From Cyathus striatus (lineage: Eukaryota; Basidiomycota; Agaricomycetes; Agaricales; Nidulariaceae), in NCBI GenBank assembly GCA_025738555.1, contig JAOVFP010000008.1:4402001-4466000 (forward strand): DNA of 64,000 bases, in the 5' to 3' direction. The position numbers and the translations under genes are program-made. Positions 1 through 12,510 of this stretch are shown here, piece after piece. The notes beneath the pieces were generated by a model. That model was not told the origin of the DNA, made no database searches, and saw nothing but the letters and a program-made list of their open reading frames with translations. Positions within the stretch are counted from its first letter, which is position 1; each line of letters begins with the position of its first letter.

Positions 1-30
1 AAAAATAGAAAATTCATAACATTTTACCTT

Positions 31-527
31 TCATAGGAGCAATGGGTTGAAACAATCTAGAATAATCCATTCGACAAGGAAGGCATCTATGACAACCAAA
101 GTTCCAGGGTGGAGTTTGTTGTGCACTTCCCAAGGGCAAATGGTTTTGCCATCAATATCATCAAAATTTTGTTGGACCAATTTTGCTTTGTCTAGTTGGA
201 AGTAGGAACCTTGGTAGTCAGGCAACCTGGACAGTTTGTAGAAGGACTTGACTTTTGACTCTTGATTATTGGTACCTGAAATGAAATTCTTAAGGTAAAA
301 AATATGGAAATAGAAACAATTAATGCACTAGCAGGTTCTGGAGGTGGTTCTGAATCCAACACCATTTTTTCAGGTGGTTGGTATGAAAGCTTCTTTTTCT
401 TAGGTATGGAGCTAGACCTAATGTTGGAGTTGGTAGGGAGAACCTGGATAAATTCGATTAGAACATTATTAACAGTGTTTAGTGATACCAGTACTCTGTA
501 TTTCAAAGGAGTGATGAATTTGATCAA
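31..527 (-). CDS. fragment of a repetitive hypothetical protein near the window edge
   Basis: I do not recognise a named family. On the minus strand a proline/serine-rich stretch (about 300-527) is followed, after a probable intron ending near 281, by a coherent segment at about 270-70 containing LPDYQGSYFQ, DKAKLVQ, CPWEV and HPGTLVVIDAFL. The order 'strip of conserved residues, then PW, then PGTLV' reminds me of uncharacterised proteins that are multicopy in agaricomycete genomes and tend to lie in repeats; this is recollection, not a search. The frame closes at 31 and no further exon is visible before the window begins, so the gene is partial or broken. Start codon unknown. Confidence 0.3.
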
Positions 528-3500
528 TGAGAAATCTTCTTTGGGAGTTGGTCACATGATTACTGGATTAACATCCTGAAAAATGAAACGAATATGTGGG
601 TGATTAGAATGATCACCCTGTAGAGGATGGTAAATGGTTCCCCTTGCCCAGCCTTTCACTGGGGCTACCAGTGGTTGTATCATGTCAAACACAATCCACT
701 ATATCTTCAAAGATGTTATAACCAATGAGTTCAAAGTCTAGATGTGAAACTTACCCATAGAGACTAGCAAACAACAGGTATGTACCTATAACTAGTGGCC
801 AGGGCATGCAACCATCATATGAAATACACAGATATATAGAGGATTATACAAGCACAACGAGCTAACACCCAATGTTCAGCAGGGTACAAACAATGTTAAA
901 CTTTTAACCATACCAGGCAAAGTCTGATCTGAAGCAATGCTGAGCAATCAGCCTGCAAAGAGCGTTTTTCAACAACCTACATAAACCCTACTACCTAAAA
1001 AGGTAGTGGGAACAATTCTTACAGAAATAGTGACAGCCCAATGACAGTGTCCCTAAATAGTCCCTGGTCTTATCAAAATCTAAGCAACATGGATATGTGT
1101 ATGTTATAGCTGAACAGCAGAACTCTGAGGTTAGAGAATAAGATTCATTCACTGAGAAACATTAGACAAAGAGTAACATACATATCAATGGAAATAACTG
1201 TCCTGCTGCAAAGGTGGAAGTGGAATTGAACTGTCCCATGAAGGGATATTTCCATACTTGACAGAGTTACCATGATGCAGTTGGGTAATGTGTAAGTTGG
1301 ACATATATATATAAAGAGTGTGGATTGTCTAAAAGATTGTAAGAAAGATTGTAGGAGTAGGAAGATGGTGGCTCACTTACAATTCCAGTGTCTTTTATAC
1401 CACTTCAATGTGTCTACAAAATGTCTACTACTGTACGAATCAGATCAATTGGACAGTCACACGTCACACACCCATTCTGCCGCACCGAAATTTGGGCCAT
1501 GTCACATGTCACAAATGAAAATGCTGAAAGATTAGACCGTGACATATTTAGGTGCCGGCATAATACCTAAAAATGTTCAGTGTAATGACTATTTTTTCTT
1601 CTCCAAAAGCTAATTTTTGCTAAACGATAGTGTTCTGTACTTTTGAAAGCTAAATATATGCACTAATTTGGGCTTATTGGCTAGCTTGAGTAACAAAAAT
1701 GCCGAAAATTCTGGCATGTCACACTACAAATTCTTGTGTGCTGAAATCACTTTGTGGTTTGGGCCTGTCACACACTCAAAGGCATGCCCAATTGATTGGA
1801 TTCATACAGTATCTGCTAATATCTCCTATATTTTGTTAGTTTCTTCAATATATATTCTTGTGGATGTCGACTAAGTGGTCACCTGCAATGATAAAATGCA
1901 GTGACCACTCAGTGGAGCGAAAGCTTCAATTATTTGGGTCTTGGTGAATGTAAACTGTTACCCACCAAATGTAGCAGAGAATACTACAAGAAATCGAGCG
2001 AAAAAGAGTGCTTTGAAATGAGTGTAAGTGCAGTGCATGCATAGGCCTACAAGCAAGGTTAGATAACGACAAGCAGATAAAGAGATGAGGAAGTACCCTG
2101 ATTTACCTATAAAAGATTCTTCGCAAATAAAACGCTTGTTCTTTGTAACATCCAGACAGTGGTGAGGTAAAAACATGGTGAGGAAGCAGAGAGAAGCAGC
2201 CTCCGTTCAGTCTGTTAATTCCCACTGACTTTAGTTAGTTGGGTTATGGGGACCGTATTTCTGAAACTTTTGGCAGTAAATTTCATGCTGTGCAGTCGAG
2301 TTTGAATTATTTCGGCATCCTCCTTAATTCACCTTTGTCAGTCCCCTTTCAGCAACCTTTCAATTTCAGCGTCCATCTCTCTGTCTCCAGTATCGCGTCG
2401 TACACTGCGTTTTTATATCTTGCGTTTCTACTTAGGTTATACCTTCTTTTGTATTTTTAACTTTATTACCATGCTAATTTGTGCTACCTCTTTTATTTCG
2501 GGGCATGGCACTGCTCCTTTACCAATTTCAATGCCTATATTTATCTTGCAAGCAAGGTGATTGCTTCCTTAGTGGGACAGGTAACAATTTCTGCGAAGCC
2601 TAACATCCTCAAGGCCTCTTATAATGTTTTACTGTAGTTGGAAGGAAACTTATCTTTTGTTGTATTTTTTTTATAAAAAAAAGTCACGTTTATCGTCCTC
2701 TGGGGCAAGCCTCATGTTGGACTTTACATGTGCAGCATTTAGTCTATCTACTATCCTTCCCAGTCCCTTCCCAGCTCTCCCCTCCTCCATTCTCTCGTGT
2801 ATTCCAGGTTATCGTCTTATTCTGTTGAGTACCCGACCCCCTAAGGGGAGGAGCATAGATAGTGTAGGTCTGAGCTGCCCTTGTGTGAAGCAGGTCCTGT
2901 GTTCCGCCGATGTATTCAAGCGGTTGTCGAGCGCATTGGAAATGGACTGGAGGTCGGGCAGCAGGGAGGCGCGTCCTACCATATGAATACGGGTCAAGGT
3001 TTCATGCTGCCTTATCTTGGCCAGCACTTGACTGCTACTCGTCGTATATCTGCGTATAATGGTGATTCTTTTTGTGTTTATACATTCCAATGGAGTACCT
3101 CACCGATCTTCCCTTCTCGTCACTCATTAAATACCCAAAGTCGCGTGCTTTCTTCCCGAGCTTCCTGTTCATGCTGTGTCGTTCCACAGCATATGTTGCA
3201 CATTCGAAAAGGAAGTAATTTACTGTCTCGCAAACAGTTATGTGCAGTTGTTCCCATCACTTCTCGCACCTGCTGAATTCGGCTCGTTTGAATCGCTTTT
3301 GTTGTACTAGATTGCGGACATACAAAGATCAGAAACGGAGATTTTCTATATGAATTAACTTCACGTTAATGCTTGCTATACACTGATACTGCAAACAGTA
3401 AAGGCAGAAATGGATGTTTAATTCACAAAAATAGACAGGGCAATTCGGAAGCTTCCTTAATAAGTTGCTAATAAGTATCCCGTGTCGCGAACGTTTATAA

Positions 3501-3616
3501 TCATTGATTCCATGAATCCATTTTCCAGCTGGATAAACTTGAAGTGGGAATTGTATAAAGTGTTTCAGCAGAACAAAAAACATAATACTTAAGAATAGCC
3601 GCAATGAATATTTTTA
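528..3616. other. 3.1 kb without a recognisable gene
   Basis: Only short overlapping frames on both strands, none with a familiar motif or a convincing exon chain. AT-rich up to about 2200 with several TGTCACA-type words (1455-1515, 1715-1780), then a more balanced, pyrimidine-rich stretch (2240-3280). A compact perfect-stem hairpin lies at 1874-1909. The minus-strand frame at 2809-3090 and the plus-strand frame at 2881-3276 overlap and neither looks like a known protein. Probably old repeat sequence plus the downstream flank of the Dad2 gene. Confidence 0.5.
1874..1909. repeat. short hairpin (inverted repeat)
   Basis: AGTGGTCACCTGCA (1874-1887) is answered by TGCAGTGACCACT (1897-1909), giving a 13-bp stem with one bulged base and a loop of about 10 nt. 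It has no partner elsewhere that I can see. It could be a remnant of a palindromic transposon end or a transcription-termination hairpin; there is no adjacent gene to favour the second reading. Confidence 0.5.
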
Positions 3617-4091
3617 CTAGCTTGTTGACGTTGATGCTCGTTGTAATTCCTCCATTGGAAGCCGAACGAGCTTCTGACCATCTACGTTATGTTCCAGTTG
3701 CGCATTTTCTGACATATCATCAGTAGAATTGACTCGTGACGACACTATAAATCTGTAAGTTATGAAGTAGATACATGAGCAGGTATACTGACGAAATAAG
3801 CTTAATATCTGAAACATTCTCGGCCATTGTTCCAACACTTGCCCATGAACTGTGATTGATTTAAACTAAGACGAAACAGGAGATGAGAAGAGTCCAGCTA
3901 CCTTCACCGGCGTTAGCCATAATGTCGAAATCATCTCCTAGAGCCTCAATGCGTTGGAGGTAAAGGGAGGAGGCTCTTTCCAGCGCGGAGACAGCATCGA
4001 ACTCTTTCTTTTTCTCGATGAGTTTGGCAAGGGAGGCTGAGCTCGAGTGGGAAGAGAAAGTTTGGGCTTGAGATGCGCGTGCAGGTGCCAT
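3617..4091 (-). CDS. DAD2: DASH complex subunit Dad2
   Basis: Subunit of the DASH/DAM ring that couples outer kinetochores to spindle microtubules in fungi. The first exon (4091 to 3902) gives an N-terminal Ser/Ala-rich leader then the family core: LAKLIEKKKEFDAV, a helix ALERASSLYLQRIEALGDDF and DIMANAGE. A 52-nt intron (3901-3850) joins in frame to HGQVLEQWPRMFQI, the short conserved block after the Gly-Glu that characterises Dad2. The tail is acidic/polar and ends with a Thr-Ser run. A hydrophobic patch around 3780-3730 (GTATAC..CTTACAG) may be a second, 36-44 nt intron whose removal keeps frame; I could not decide. About 115-130 residues, usual for the family. It is divergent from MED12, with a shared 245-bp upstream region. 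Confidence 0.85.
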
Positions 4092-4336
4092 TGGACTTGG
4101 TTGAAGAGATTCTTTGTACTTACTTATAGTTACATGCCAGGGCCCAGTACTAATGTACTTACAGTTCGATCTCAGATCTACAGTACTAAGTAGTAGCCGG
4201 CACGGTGATCAAAGCGTTGTGTACATCGCCACCAAGTACTTACCTCGTCCTAAGTACTCCCAACCTAATCCTTATACTTACATAACTTCACTGAGCCTGA
4301 TCCTCTTTCATATTTCATACATGCTCATCTAATTCC
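4092..4336. promoter_or_regulatory. shared divergent promoter of DAD2 and MED12
   Basis: The 245 bp between the two start codons must hold both promoters. It is unusually rich in the word GTACTTA/AAGTACT and its close variants (about 4116, 4152, 4180, 4234, 4250 and 4275), interspersed with an AGATCT palindrome. The same words cluster in other intergenic gaps of this window. No TATA box is obvious. Function of the repeated word is inference only. Confidence 0.45.
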
Positions 4337-7300
4337 ATGCCAGAACAAACCAACGACCTTCCCCTTCCCATTTACAAGTCCCGTCCTCCTCAATGGCTTC
4401 CGCCCATACATTCTACAGCTGACCTTGGTACGTTCTTCCCCATGAATTCGCCACGTTTCTCACACCATTGAACAGGTTACCCTGGCTTCTATCCTCCTCG
4501 TCCCTCCCAGGATGAAGATGCTCTCACAGAGACAAATGTGAAGAATGGCTTCGTCCTTGATAATCCAGTATCTGTACGTCTAACTATTTCACCCTTGTCT
4601 ACGCCTTAATCATGTATTTAGGCCGAGAGCTTCAGTGCCAGTGCCATGATAAATACAGAACTTCATTCAAACGATTCCTTGTCGAAACTGGCCGATCTTA
4701 TGAATGAAGCATTTACTCGTCGAGTTGAGCGTATACCACCTGTGCCGTATGTGGTCTTCTGAATCCCGGATGCTTGTTCCTGAGTGGGCGGTCTTACCTG
4801 GTTGTTGAGATAGACCTTCAAGTTATCGGATACCTACGCGAGTTACGCTGAATGACGCAAAACGTCAAGCTTGGTTCGCTGATTTGGCGAACCCAGATGT
4901 CCCGCTTTACAAGCTTGGGAAGAGTGTTCCACATGGTGCAAAAGGTCAAGATCTACTAGATTTATTGCACTCGAACAATGTCGCCATTCCAAGAGCTGTT
5001 TGGTTTCTACGTGTTTTTGGTGCTAATGAAACCGTAAGGCTGATGCGTTGCACTATTTCTCTCACTTAACACATTTTCTTCCAGGCTGGTCTACGAAACA
5101 AACCTGGGTATAATCCAACGCAATATAGCGTGGACTGGGCAAATGTTGTCACCGGCTATATGAAAAAGCAATTGACCGAGATTGCTCTTCCCAGTGCCCC
5201 TCGTCCGGGTGTAAACATAAAACATACGTTCAAAAGTGTGTTAGCCGACTCAGATACTCGAGAGCGCTGGATATCTCGGTTTACTTATTGGTTTGCTCAT
5301 ATTAAGCTGTTACTTTTCCATAAGTCTCATCTCTTTTCAGTCTCAAGTTATTGCGTACCTTCTACACTGAAGGTCTTGTTGACCACAAAACCTTTCTCAC
5401 TTGGATTGTGCAACAAACGGCTGCTTGTAATCTTGCGCAAGCTGGCTTTCCTGACCCGGCTCGCAGATGAATACCTCGATGATATCATGCGAAGTAGAGC
5501 CCTTTCAAGGCCTCTAGTAGAGGCTTGTGCCTCGAAGCTTGCAGAGGTATGAACTGTAGTGGTAAGCTGAACCCCCAAACTAATTGCCAACGTAGATTAA
5601 AGCGACATCAGCCCAAGAATACCTTCATGATACAGAACACCTTCTAAAGATCCTTCTCCAGGTATGATTTTCATGTTTAGTCTCTGCGGACTTATACCAT
5701 CTCACATACGAGCGTAGCGGTTCTGCCTGAATATCCCAGATGCTTTTATTAGTCCTAGACTATGGATGGCATATTCCGAACTCTTGGGGGGCTTGATGAT
5801 AGAAAATCTCACGGGGAATTACAGTGGGCAGGGTACTGATCAAAATATCACCGATATACAACGATCTTTGCACACTAATTACCTAGATATTACAAGACGA
5901 AATGAAGCAATGTTATTTCGAAGTGCTCCAAGTCAAGTCTCGGCCCGTCTTGCCACGGCAGTTTGGGATGTGAAAGTACGATTCTAATGTTGCGAAGTTA
6001 GTGGTATGGTACCTGACCCCATCCACAACAGCTGCTTAACTCTATCTCACGGGACACCGACATGCAGAAAGTCCAATTTTTTGGGAGCGAATTTGATGAT
6101 ACTCCGAAGTTTAAAGACAAACTTGACATGCTACTTACGTGGAGTGTAACCCCCTTGCAATACGGTGATCATCGACCGTTTGCGGCTGCCACGCTCATTC
6201 GCATATGGCGTGATCGTGCATGTGAGCGTGCAACTAGGCGGGATTTCAAAACACCAACCGAATTCCTACAAGATCAGTTATTTGACTGGCTAGATTCATC
6301 GGAAATAGCAGAGGAACCATCCAATATTAGAGCTGTTGCCCTTTTATACGGAAAGCTTGTAAAACATGAGCTTTTTTCGTATGCGAATTACATTCAGCGT
6401 TTGATAGCTCGAGCTGAAACCGGGTTATCGTTCAATGAAGTTGGTCTATATTTAATGTCGTCAAAATGTTCCATTAAATATTTCTTTAGGCCACGGAATC
6501 TCGCCATAGACGATTTTTAACTTGGATACCACTCTTAAATTCTTCAATCTCTCTGATCAACCAAAGGAAGGCTATACTATATGGCATCCGAGCTAGAGAG
6601 ATACCTGAAGAAGGGGCAGAACGCTTAATAAGAAAGGAGATACGATCAGTTCTCCCAGAGTTGTTTGGAGGTATATTTTATGATCGTTTTCATGTTGTCG
6701 TATTAAATTTATACTCCAGGGGAGGAGAAGTCCATTGTTATTTCTACAACGGCACTTCTGGTACATTGCAATACCCTTATATCTGCATCGCGCTTTGAGC
6801 AAGTTCGTTCCTTCAGGCAGTGGTTGTTGCCGCTCGTTCGAAAGAGCATTATTCGGTAAGTCCTTGTGAATAACATGTACATCTTCGCTGTTGACATTAA
6901 CTACCAGTCAGAAGTTGGAGTCGAATGCGCTTCATAAGATATATTGTATTTCAGTGGAATTGATGGCATATACCAAATGTTTTCACTGCATTCTGGATGT
7001 TAGTCTCTAACTTTAATCTGTATATCGTCATTTAACCATTTATTACAGCTTGCGCTATGTATGCTGGAACATACTACTAGCAGCGAGTTATTGATTGGAA
7101 TAATCGATTCCCTGCATCGTTACGCCACTATATGGGCATGTATGGACATGTTACCGGCTATTACATTGGCACTTGATACAGCTCACCAACAATGGAAGTC
7201 GCGAGGAACACAATCACGGCCTCTACTCACCCTCTTGATGGAGTTTGACAATGGGCGGTATCTTGGCGATACCTCACGAGAGCGCATATTGTCTGATATC

Positions 7301-10062
7301 GCGTTCTTCACCCACGTAAGCACCTTACTGCCATTTTAACGTATATTTATTGACTACTAAACATAAGCAACTTCAACCCACTGCCGATCAACTCGATGAA
7401 GTTCCAGATACACTCCCCGAGGTGCTATTACTAAATGATGATCCTAATCCAGCCGCATCGTCGTTATTGGCAAATGCTCTTTGGATCAAGTATAGATCAT
7501 CAGATGATTGGGCGTGGAAGATCTGGGACAATGTCGTTACTAATGTACGCCTAGTTTCCAGTATAGCGGCCAATCTTTCTGGCCGAAGAGCTTGCGCCCT
7601 GCGGTACGGTAACTTTTTGTGGCATGTTGACCAGCACTTGACAAATGGGCTTGATGATGATATATCTCGTTGGTTTATTGGACCCGGAAAGAATATAATA
7701 TCAGCGCTGACTTCAGATGCATGGGACATTTTGACTTTCATCTTATTATATTTGGCCGTGCATGGATCTGTCAAAGCGACTACCATTTTATCAGGATTGG
7801 TTTATCCTGCGTGGTGTTTGGGAGCATCGTTGAACTCAGTAGAACATGAACAGGTTTCGGAAACGTACCTTCGAGCAGCCAACAGTCTTTGTCACCAGTT
7901 ACTTTTTCAGGAAGACGGAAGTGGCGATGAAATGCCCCCCGTAAATATTTTTGACGTGCAATGCATTCGTACAAGACGACAGGTCGTATATTGTGAACCG
8001 CACTTTACGTTGCTGGTTACTAATATTCCCATACTCATTCATTTGGAAAGCAATGATCTTGTTTCACAAGATCTTCGAGATGAATCAAGGTCTCTTCGCT
8101 ATCGTATATGTAGGGATCCGGGGTTCCGTCAAGGTGCATACAGAAATCTTGATATCATCAGGGAAGCTTTCGAGAACTCTCCTCATCTGTTAAACACGAA
8201 CGGGGCAACTCACAGCAAACATGTTATATCGGGTCTGCGAATGATTCTATATGACTCAGCCGAAGGTAAGATTTAATTAATTTTAAAGACTTATTTCTTA
8301 TATTATTCTGGTAAGAGGTGGAGTTGTACGACTGGCCTGAAGTGACTTGCCTTCTCAGTCCATGGAAAATTGTGGCAACAACAATTCAGATGCAGTTCAT
8401 GATGAAACAATTGGGAAGAGCGCTCGTTCAAGACAATACACGTGAAACAGCAAGTGCTAGCCTTGACAAGCTGACGCTGATGCTTTTCCATCATACAAAA
8501 ACCTCTGAAGAGGCTTGCTATGTCGGAGAAATGGCCCGGGGGGCGGACACCGCTGTGGCTGGAAAGGTATTACAATGCATAATACTTCATTGCTATTGAA
8601 GACTGACTTTCTGAAGTTCATAAATAATGGGCTTAACTGTATGGCACAAATATTGTTAGAATCTGCGCCCTCTGGATTATCTGTTCAGTCAGGATCTCTG
8701 GATCGACTGGGGAACTATTACGAGTTCTTATACACGTTGCCCACCCACTTCGTGAGGACTCTATTTTACTTCCACAGCTTGAACATATAGTGCAGGATGA
8801 GGTTTTAAATTCTTTGTTTTTGCGAATATCTCAATTTGAGTCAACTTACTTGGCTCACATGACACAAGACGAATCTCACCGCGTTAAAGGAGACCTTGTT
8901 CTTCTCATGCGATTGCTCCAGTTTACTCTAGGGTTTCGGGGAGCATGGAGCTCAAGATCTAAAGAAGTTGGCAGCAAACTTTGTGACGCCCTCTTTCAAC
9001 TTCTGATTGTGAGTAATCTAGACTGTTGTCAATACTACTCACTCATACCCCCTCTAGCGCTTTGCTGATGGAGATGCTCTCGACTTCCTTTTATATCCTG
9101 TAATCATTGATTCATTGCTATATCTATATGATGGTTGGCTAAATTTATTGATTCTTCTGCACGCCGCTCACTTTCTTGCTTTTGTCATAGAGATACCACA
9201 AGACTCGAAAGGCGTGTCTTTTGACCCCTTCCGTCATTATCCCAGCCTTCCTGTGTCCGAACTTCCCACTGGACTACCTGCTGAATATCGGAAACAAATC
9301 ATATCATTACTTCCATATCAACCCGTTGTTCCCACCATTTCAAACCTGGTAAATTCACATAAAGATATCCACGGAAATGTTGTCTTCGGTTCACCTGTTA
9401 TTAACAGGCCCTGGGAATGGATAGAAAATCTAGGAGAACCAACTCTTGTAGACGCGAAGGAAGGCAGACAAAGGCATGAACGAGGGAAAGTGGTTACAAG
9501 TTGTCAAATCAAAAATTCGGCATCTTTACCATTGGAAAATTTTGGTGTGCAACTGACCGGCGCCAACATTATCAGGAATATAGCTGCTGGTTATGACTCA
9601 AGGTCAAAAGGCAATATACAATCTCTTGAAGATGGACTACCATTGGATGGCATATTTGCTAGGGATTGGCGCGAGACACGCGTAGACCCGGACTCCGTTA
9701 GTCTCCCGTCTTCAAGAAGCGAGATGTCGCAGGAAATATCAGGTCATTCTACTTTTAAACGAGAACGACGTGGGGTCCCTCGTGGGTCGCCTACTTCCTC
9801 GGTTATATCTCGGCCATCCGCTCTTGGATCTTCAGTGCGCCGTAGTCCCGCACAAGCATCTCATAGTCATGCCAGCAACTCAACAGTCAGTGAAATCGTT
9901 GACGTTGATAGTTTGAGTACCGCCACTTCTCGCAAGGACTCTTCAAAACGTAAGGCATCAGTTGTCGTTACAATTAGTGACGACGAGATTGAGATCGTCG
10001 AAGGACCTATTCCTCCCGCTAAAAAGGCGCGTATATCGAAATCGAAAGCCAAAAAGAAGTGA
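4337..10062 (+). CDS. MED12: Mediator complex subunit 12 (kinase module)
   Basis: Scaffold of the CDK8 kinase module of Mediator, acting in the nucleus on RNA polymerase II transcription. The start at 4337 gives a short lead, then YKSRPPQWLPPIHSTADLG, interrupted by a first intron and continuing YPGFYPPRPSQDED, the family's N-terminal signature. The MED12 domain follows (LNDAKRQAWFADLANPDVPL, LYKLGKSVPHG, AIPRAVWFLRVFGANE, and after the intron near 5312 LKLLRTFYTEGLVDHKTFL). Long helical repeats run through to about 9060. The last exon (9115-10062) ends in a basic, Ser-rich tail with an acidic patch (SDDEIEIVEG) and a Lys-rich terminus, a likely nuclear localisation signal. Roughly 18 short introns; product about 1,550 residues, normal for fungi. 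The large internal exon 7350-8276 is uninterrupted. It looks intact. Confidence 0.93.
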
Positions 10063-10202
10063 GAAAGGCATTAAACTTAGTTCATAGTAATGATAATGTA
10101 CAGAGTCCTGTTGTAATAATCATTCATGAGTGTAAAATAACAATTATGTATGAATAAACAGTTTTTCCAGCTCAGGGGCTTTAGAATTGCCACAGTAGAT
10201 TG

Positions 10203-11230
10203 TTATACAATTTCCTTTGGAAAAAATCCATCCCAAAGACTTGGATTGGTTGCATCAGGCGGGCAAGCTTCGTCCGATGCAGCAGAGATCATTCTGATTA
10301 AAGCTTTAAGGGCGAAATCTTCGATTGGTTTAGACAGCACCAGAATCCGGCATGTTGGACATGTATAAGAAGGTTTCTGTTGAACACGATGAGCCAGCAT
10401 GTGTATAATCTGTGGATGCTGCAAGAGACGCTGATCTGCTATCAGAGCTGCAAGTTGATTAATATACGCATTGGGAGCATTGGGGTTGTATTCGGGATGG
10501 TTGTTCATGTACTGAGTAAGTATTGTACTAAACCAGTCTTGCAAACAGGACTGGCAAAAAGAGTGGCCACATCCGGGCAGGCTTAATCATCGCGGAATAT
10601 TTTAACATACAGATTGAGAAAGGAATATGCAAAAGACTTACATGTAAGGTGTCCACATTCTGTGAGTACATATCTCACAATTTAGGTGGTCTTCAACTTG
10701 TGATTCATTCTATGACGATACTCGCACTTGATTTTTTTGAAGCGGAGCAAGGAGACCACATACAATTAGGATTTTACCTTTGACCGCTTCTTTGGAAGCT
10801 ATTTTGAGATGATAATTTTCCTCCCGAAGAACCACCATTTCGCGACGTATCCTCTCAATATCTTCCTATAAGTGGAATTCTCCTGCTTACGCGAATGTAA
10901 GAAGCGGACAGCCAGATATGACGGGTAAGGGACACATGCCTCTCTGATCTTCTTGAGTTGTCTTTGTAGGCCACCAATAACTACCTGAGGCGATGATATC
11001 TGCTCGTCATCTGAGGATATTTCGATGATCCCACTACTAGGAATGTACGTTCGAGCCGGTGTTCTTGTGGTGTTTTCTTTTCGCATATGCTTTATGGACT
11101 GTGAATCGTATTCCGAGGAAGAGATGTCAATGACATCGTGATCAACCTGTTGACGTTTTCGTTGAAGACCACCCGAGTTCACAGTGGATAATGGCTGATG
11201 AGAGCTGTTATCCGAGATAGCAGGAGACAT
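10203..11230 (-). CDS. RING-type E3 ubiquitin ligase candidate
   Basis: Starts at ATG 11230 (MSPAISDN); the longer frame would need a TTG. Exon 1 carries two acidic Ser-rich patches (VIDISSSE and IEISSDDEQ) resembling SUMO-interacting motifs. After a frame-changing intron near 10870-10930 comes a coiled coil (EDIERIRREMVVLREENYHL). Two further introns lead to a C3HC4 RING: CEIC, then WTPYILPGCGHSFCQSC, then CPTC about 60 residues later, so all expected Cys/His ligands are present. The tail after the RING is about 50 residues. Known RING biology predicts E2-dependent ubiquitin transfer; the substrate is unknown. The SIM-like patches suggest, without proving, SUMO-directed targeting. Convergent with MED12 (140 bp apart). 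Confidence 0.75.
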
Positions 11231-11384
11231 GTACAACAGATGGAATAATGTGTGAGCTGAAAGTGGATATTACACATGTATGGTGCTTGGGTACATAATG
11301 CAAACATATTGTATATAAGTAACTTATAAGTACTATTTAGCTCCGAAGTACTTATACGCAAAATCACGTGAACATACATTACAT
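11231..11384. promoter_or_regulatory. short intergenic gap rich in AAGTACT words
   Basis: 154 bp between the RING-gene start and the end of the BTB gene upstream of it. It contains TAAGTAACTTATAAGTACT and CGAAGTACTTATACG at about 11315-11355, followed by ATCACGTGA at 11363, an E-box-like CACGTG palindrome. It must contain the RING-gene promoter and the BTB-gene terminator. Confidence 0.4.
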
Positions 11385-12372
11385 TTACACGGATTTCGGG
11401 AGACGCTCAATACATTCATGAATTACCCTTAACGTTTCCATCTTGTCATACAAATACCTGCCGCATTCAACGTTGGGACACTTTGCTTCCCAACAGTCTA
11501 CAGCTTCTGACCACTGACCTAATCCAGGGTTCTGGATGGTATCAGCAAGCGGGCGGTGATCGATCTCCATTATAATCCTGTATTTTAATTCCCTCCATGT
11601 GCGATAATCAACTGCACCTCCGCATTGGACGCACGTGGCTGATCCTCCGGGAACGAAGGGGGGGTGGTCGAGCTGTTCTTGTAGTCTAATTAAGTACGAG
11701 CAAGGCGCTCATCAGAACGGCGGTGAGCCAAATAAGAAGACAGCACACATTTCTTTCCGAGAACGATGCAAGAGAATGAGATCTAAGAGTGCAGCGGAGG
11801 ATAATCTTTGGAGACAAAGTCTGAGACTGTGGTCAAATATGTTAAGAGAAAGGGTTTGAGTCGAGGCGAATTTAGTTTCATCAGTCCATCCATGTCGTGA
11901 AGCAACGGTGTATAAACGGAGGGGATCGCGAAGGAATGGTGGCGTCATTACCAACACCCGCATAATAGACATTGGGCCGGGCATGTCATACTTTTCAGCT
12001 GCGTAGATAATGGCATCAAGTAGATCGTAGGAATCGATGGGGAGAAGGACCAGTCCAGAGGTCATACGGAAAAGATGAACCAAAATATGTGCCTCCTCAT
12101 CGAGGTATATGTCATCGGGGTTGTTGGAAGACTGGGATCTAGATACGAAGGGCACCATCGAGGAAGCTGAAGGAATGAACCCACTGTGGAAGACTGAACA
12201 TGGCGCGAAAGAAACCAGAGGTTAGTTTAAGAATATGAGAGTGGATCCTGAAGCGGCAAGTTGCACATTTTGGGACGAGGACGATGTCAGCATCTGAGGC
12301 ATCGAAGTCGGGATGGAAAGCAATTGGGGCAGCGGATGGAGGAGACTCGGGCCTGGGAGAGGTTACATTCAT
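11385..12372 (-). CDS. BTB/POZ domain protein
   Basis: Agaricomycete-type BTB protein. The first exon (12372 to about 12190) has the canonical opening HPDFDASDADIVLVPK..RIHSHILKLTSGFFRAMF, the first strands and helix of the BTB fold. An intron of about 50 nt leads to the rest of the domain (VHLFRMTSGL, YDLLDAIIYAAEKYDM) and a helical BACK-like region. A second intron near 11700 joins to QEQLDHPPFVPGGSATCVQCGGAVDYRTW, whose CxxC together with CPNVECGRYL nearer the end could bind zinc. About 290 residues. Such proteins are abundant in mushrooms and mostly uncharacterised; a role as Cullin-3 adaptor is possible but not shown. Divergent from the YCII gene with 138 bp between starts. Confidence 0.75.
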
Positions 12373-12510
12373 AGCGTAAACTATTTATTTACGTTACATA
12401 AGAGCATGTTTCCTTACTTCCCTCGCTATCTTGCGAGAGCATCACTTTATCACCCCAGACCTCCGCCTTTCTCCACCCATCTTCTTTCCTCTTACTCAGC
12501 ATTCTACAGA
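12373..12510. promoter_or_regulatory. bidirectional promoter of BTB and YCII genes
   Basis: 138 bp between two divergent start codons. The right half is pyrimidine-rich (TTCCTTACTTCCCTCG and CACCCATCTTCTTTCCTC), as is usual just upstream of basidiomycete start codons. No further motif is visible. Confidence 0.5.
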
